Assembly: GCA_014730295.1 (NCBI GenBank)
Contig: WJIN01000006.1
Location: 1 to 44,823 of the forward strand
Direction of reading: 5' to 3'
DNA length: 44,823 nt
Origin: Promethearchaeota archaeon
Lineage (GTDB): Archaea; Asgardarchaeota; Lokiarchaeia; Sigynarchaeales; SOKP01
In this document: positions 44,676 to 44,823 of the stretch, piece after piece
Layout: the number at the start of each line of letters is the position of its first letter
Numbering within the stretch: position 1 is the stretch's first letter
Program-made: the position numbers and the translations under genes
Notes under the pieces: generated by a model
Database searches by the model: none
Told to the model about the DNA's origin: nothing
What the model saw: the letters and a program-made list of their open reading frames with translations, nothing else

Positions 44676-44823
44676 TTAAACCATTTTTTTCATTCTTTTC
44701 TTTTTTAAAAACTCTACAATCATTAGAGATTTTATATTAGAAAAATTTTTTTATGAAATTTTTTTATGAATTTATTAATTTTGATGAGCATAATTCTTCT
44801 GGAGAGATTTATTGATATTATCA

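Overview
The window is an AT-rich stretch of archaeal chromosome that looks like an Asgard archaeon, most likely Lokiarchaeia. Four things point there. There is a selenocysteine-encoding heterodisulfide reductase HdrA/MvhD pair followed by a hairpin resembling a eukaryotic SECIS. There is a set of eukaryote-signature-like proteins: an Arf/Rag-type GTPase with a C-terminal roadblock-like domain, a gelsolin-like domain protein, a longin-like/winged-helix protein, leucine-rich-repeat proteins, a Bud23-like methyltransferase and an eS25-like protein. There is a class II tRNA-Ser with an archaeal bulge-helix-bulge intron. Promoters are TATA-type, and the enzymes (AMP phosphorylase, RuBisCO-like protein, ADP-forming acyl-CoA synthetase, ATP-dependent DNA ligase) are archaeal in type. 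The taxonomic call is inference from gene content.

Layout. 1-275: right end of an IS200/IS605-type element with the last codons of tnpB. 421-2866: hdrA-mvhD operon with four in-frame UGA codons read here as selenocysteine, then a candidate SECIS (2890-2938). 3.0-6.9 kb: ZIP metal transporter, a TPR/beta-sandwich protein, AMP phosphorylase. 7.0-12.8 kb: SPASM radical SAM enzyme and three tandem HEAT-LRR paralogues. 12.8-15.5 kb: gelsolin-like protein and DNA ligase. 15.7-20.4 kb: hisG-hisD-hisC and a zinc-ribbon protein with a damaged or unusual start. 20.5-25.7 kb: GH36-type glycosidase, ADP-forming acyl-CoA synthetase alpha chain, a beta-helix protein and HypB. 25.9-29.4 kb: a short HEAT-LRR paralogue, a RuBisCO-like protein, a winged-helix/degenerate methyltransferase. 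29.6-34.9 kb: a 1403-residue surface protein directly abutting a longin-like protein. 35.1-37.6 kb: Bud23-like enzyme divergent from an eS25-like gene, tRNA-Ser(CGA), a PfkB kinase. 37.6-43.5 kb: a minus-strand series of Rag-like GTPase, MoaD/ThiS-type ubiquitin-fold protein, ThiI-like protein, double metallophosphoesterase and two membrane beta-helix proteins. 43.7-44.7 kb: a coiled-coil protein whose zinc ribbon is split by an in-frame TAA.

How the genes fit together. HdrA/MvhD is the electron-bifurcating module that couples hydrogenase to heterodisulfide or ferredoxin reduction, and HypB matures [NiFe] hydrogenase, so the cell probably has hydrogen metabolism although no hydrogenase catalytic subunit lies here. 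AMP phosphorylase and a RuBisCO homologue recall the archaeal nucleotide-salvage pathway, but the RuBisCO copy has a Form IV-like active site and ribose-1,5-bisphosphate isomerase is absent from the window. The acyl-CoA synthetase and glycosidase suggest sugar and organic acid fermentation. Many genes are oriented in short co-directional runs.

No gene-free stretch exceeds about 300 bases. The longest gaps (165-420, 36189-36419, 43511-43721, 34907-35096, 28267-28447) are AT-rich and hold promoters, the transposon end or the tRNA leader; I saw nothing else in them. No CRISPR array, rRNA or replication origin was seen.
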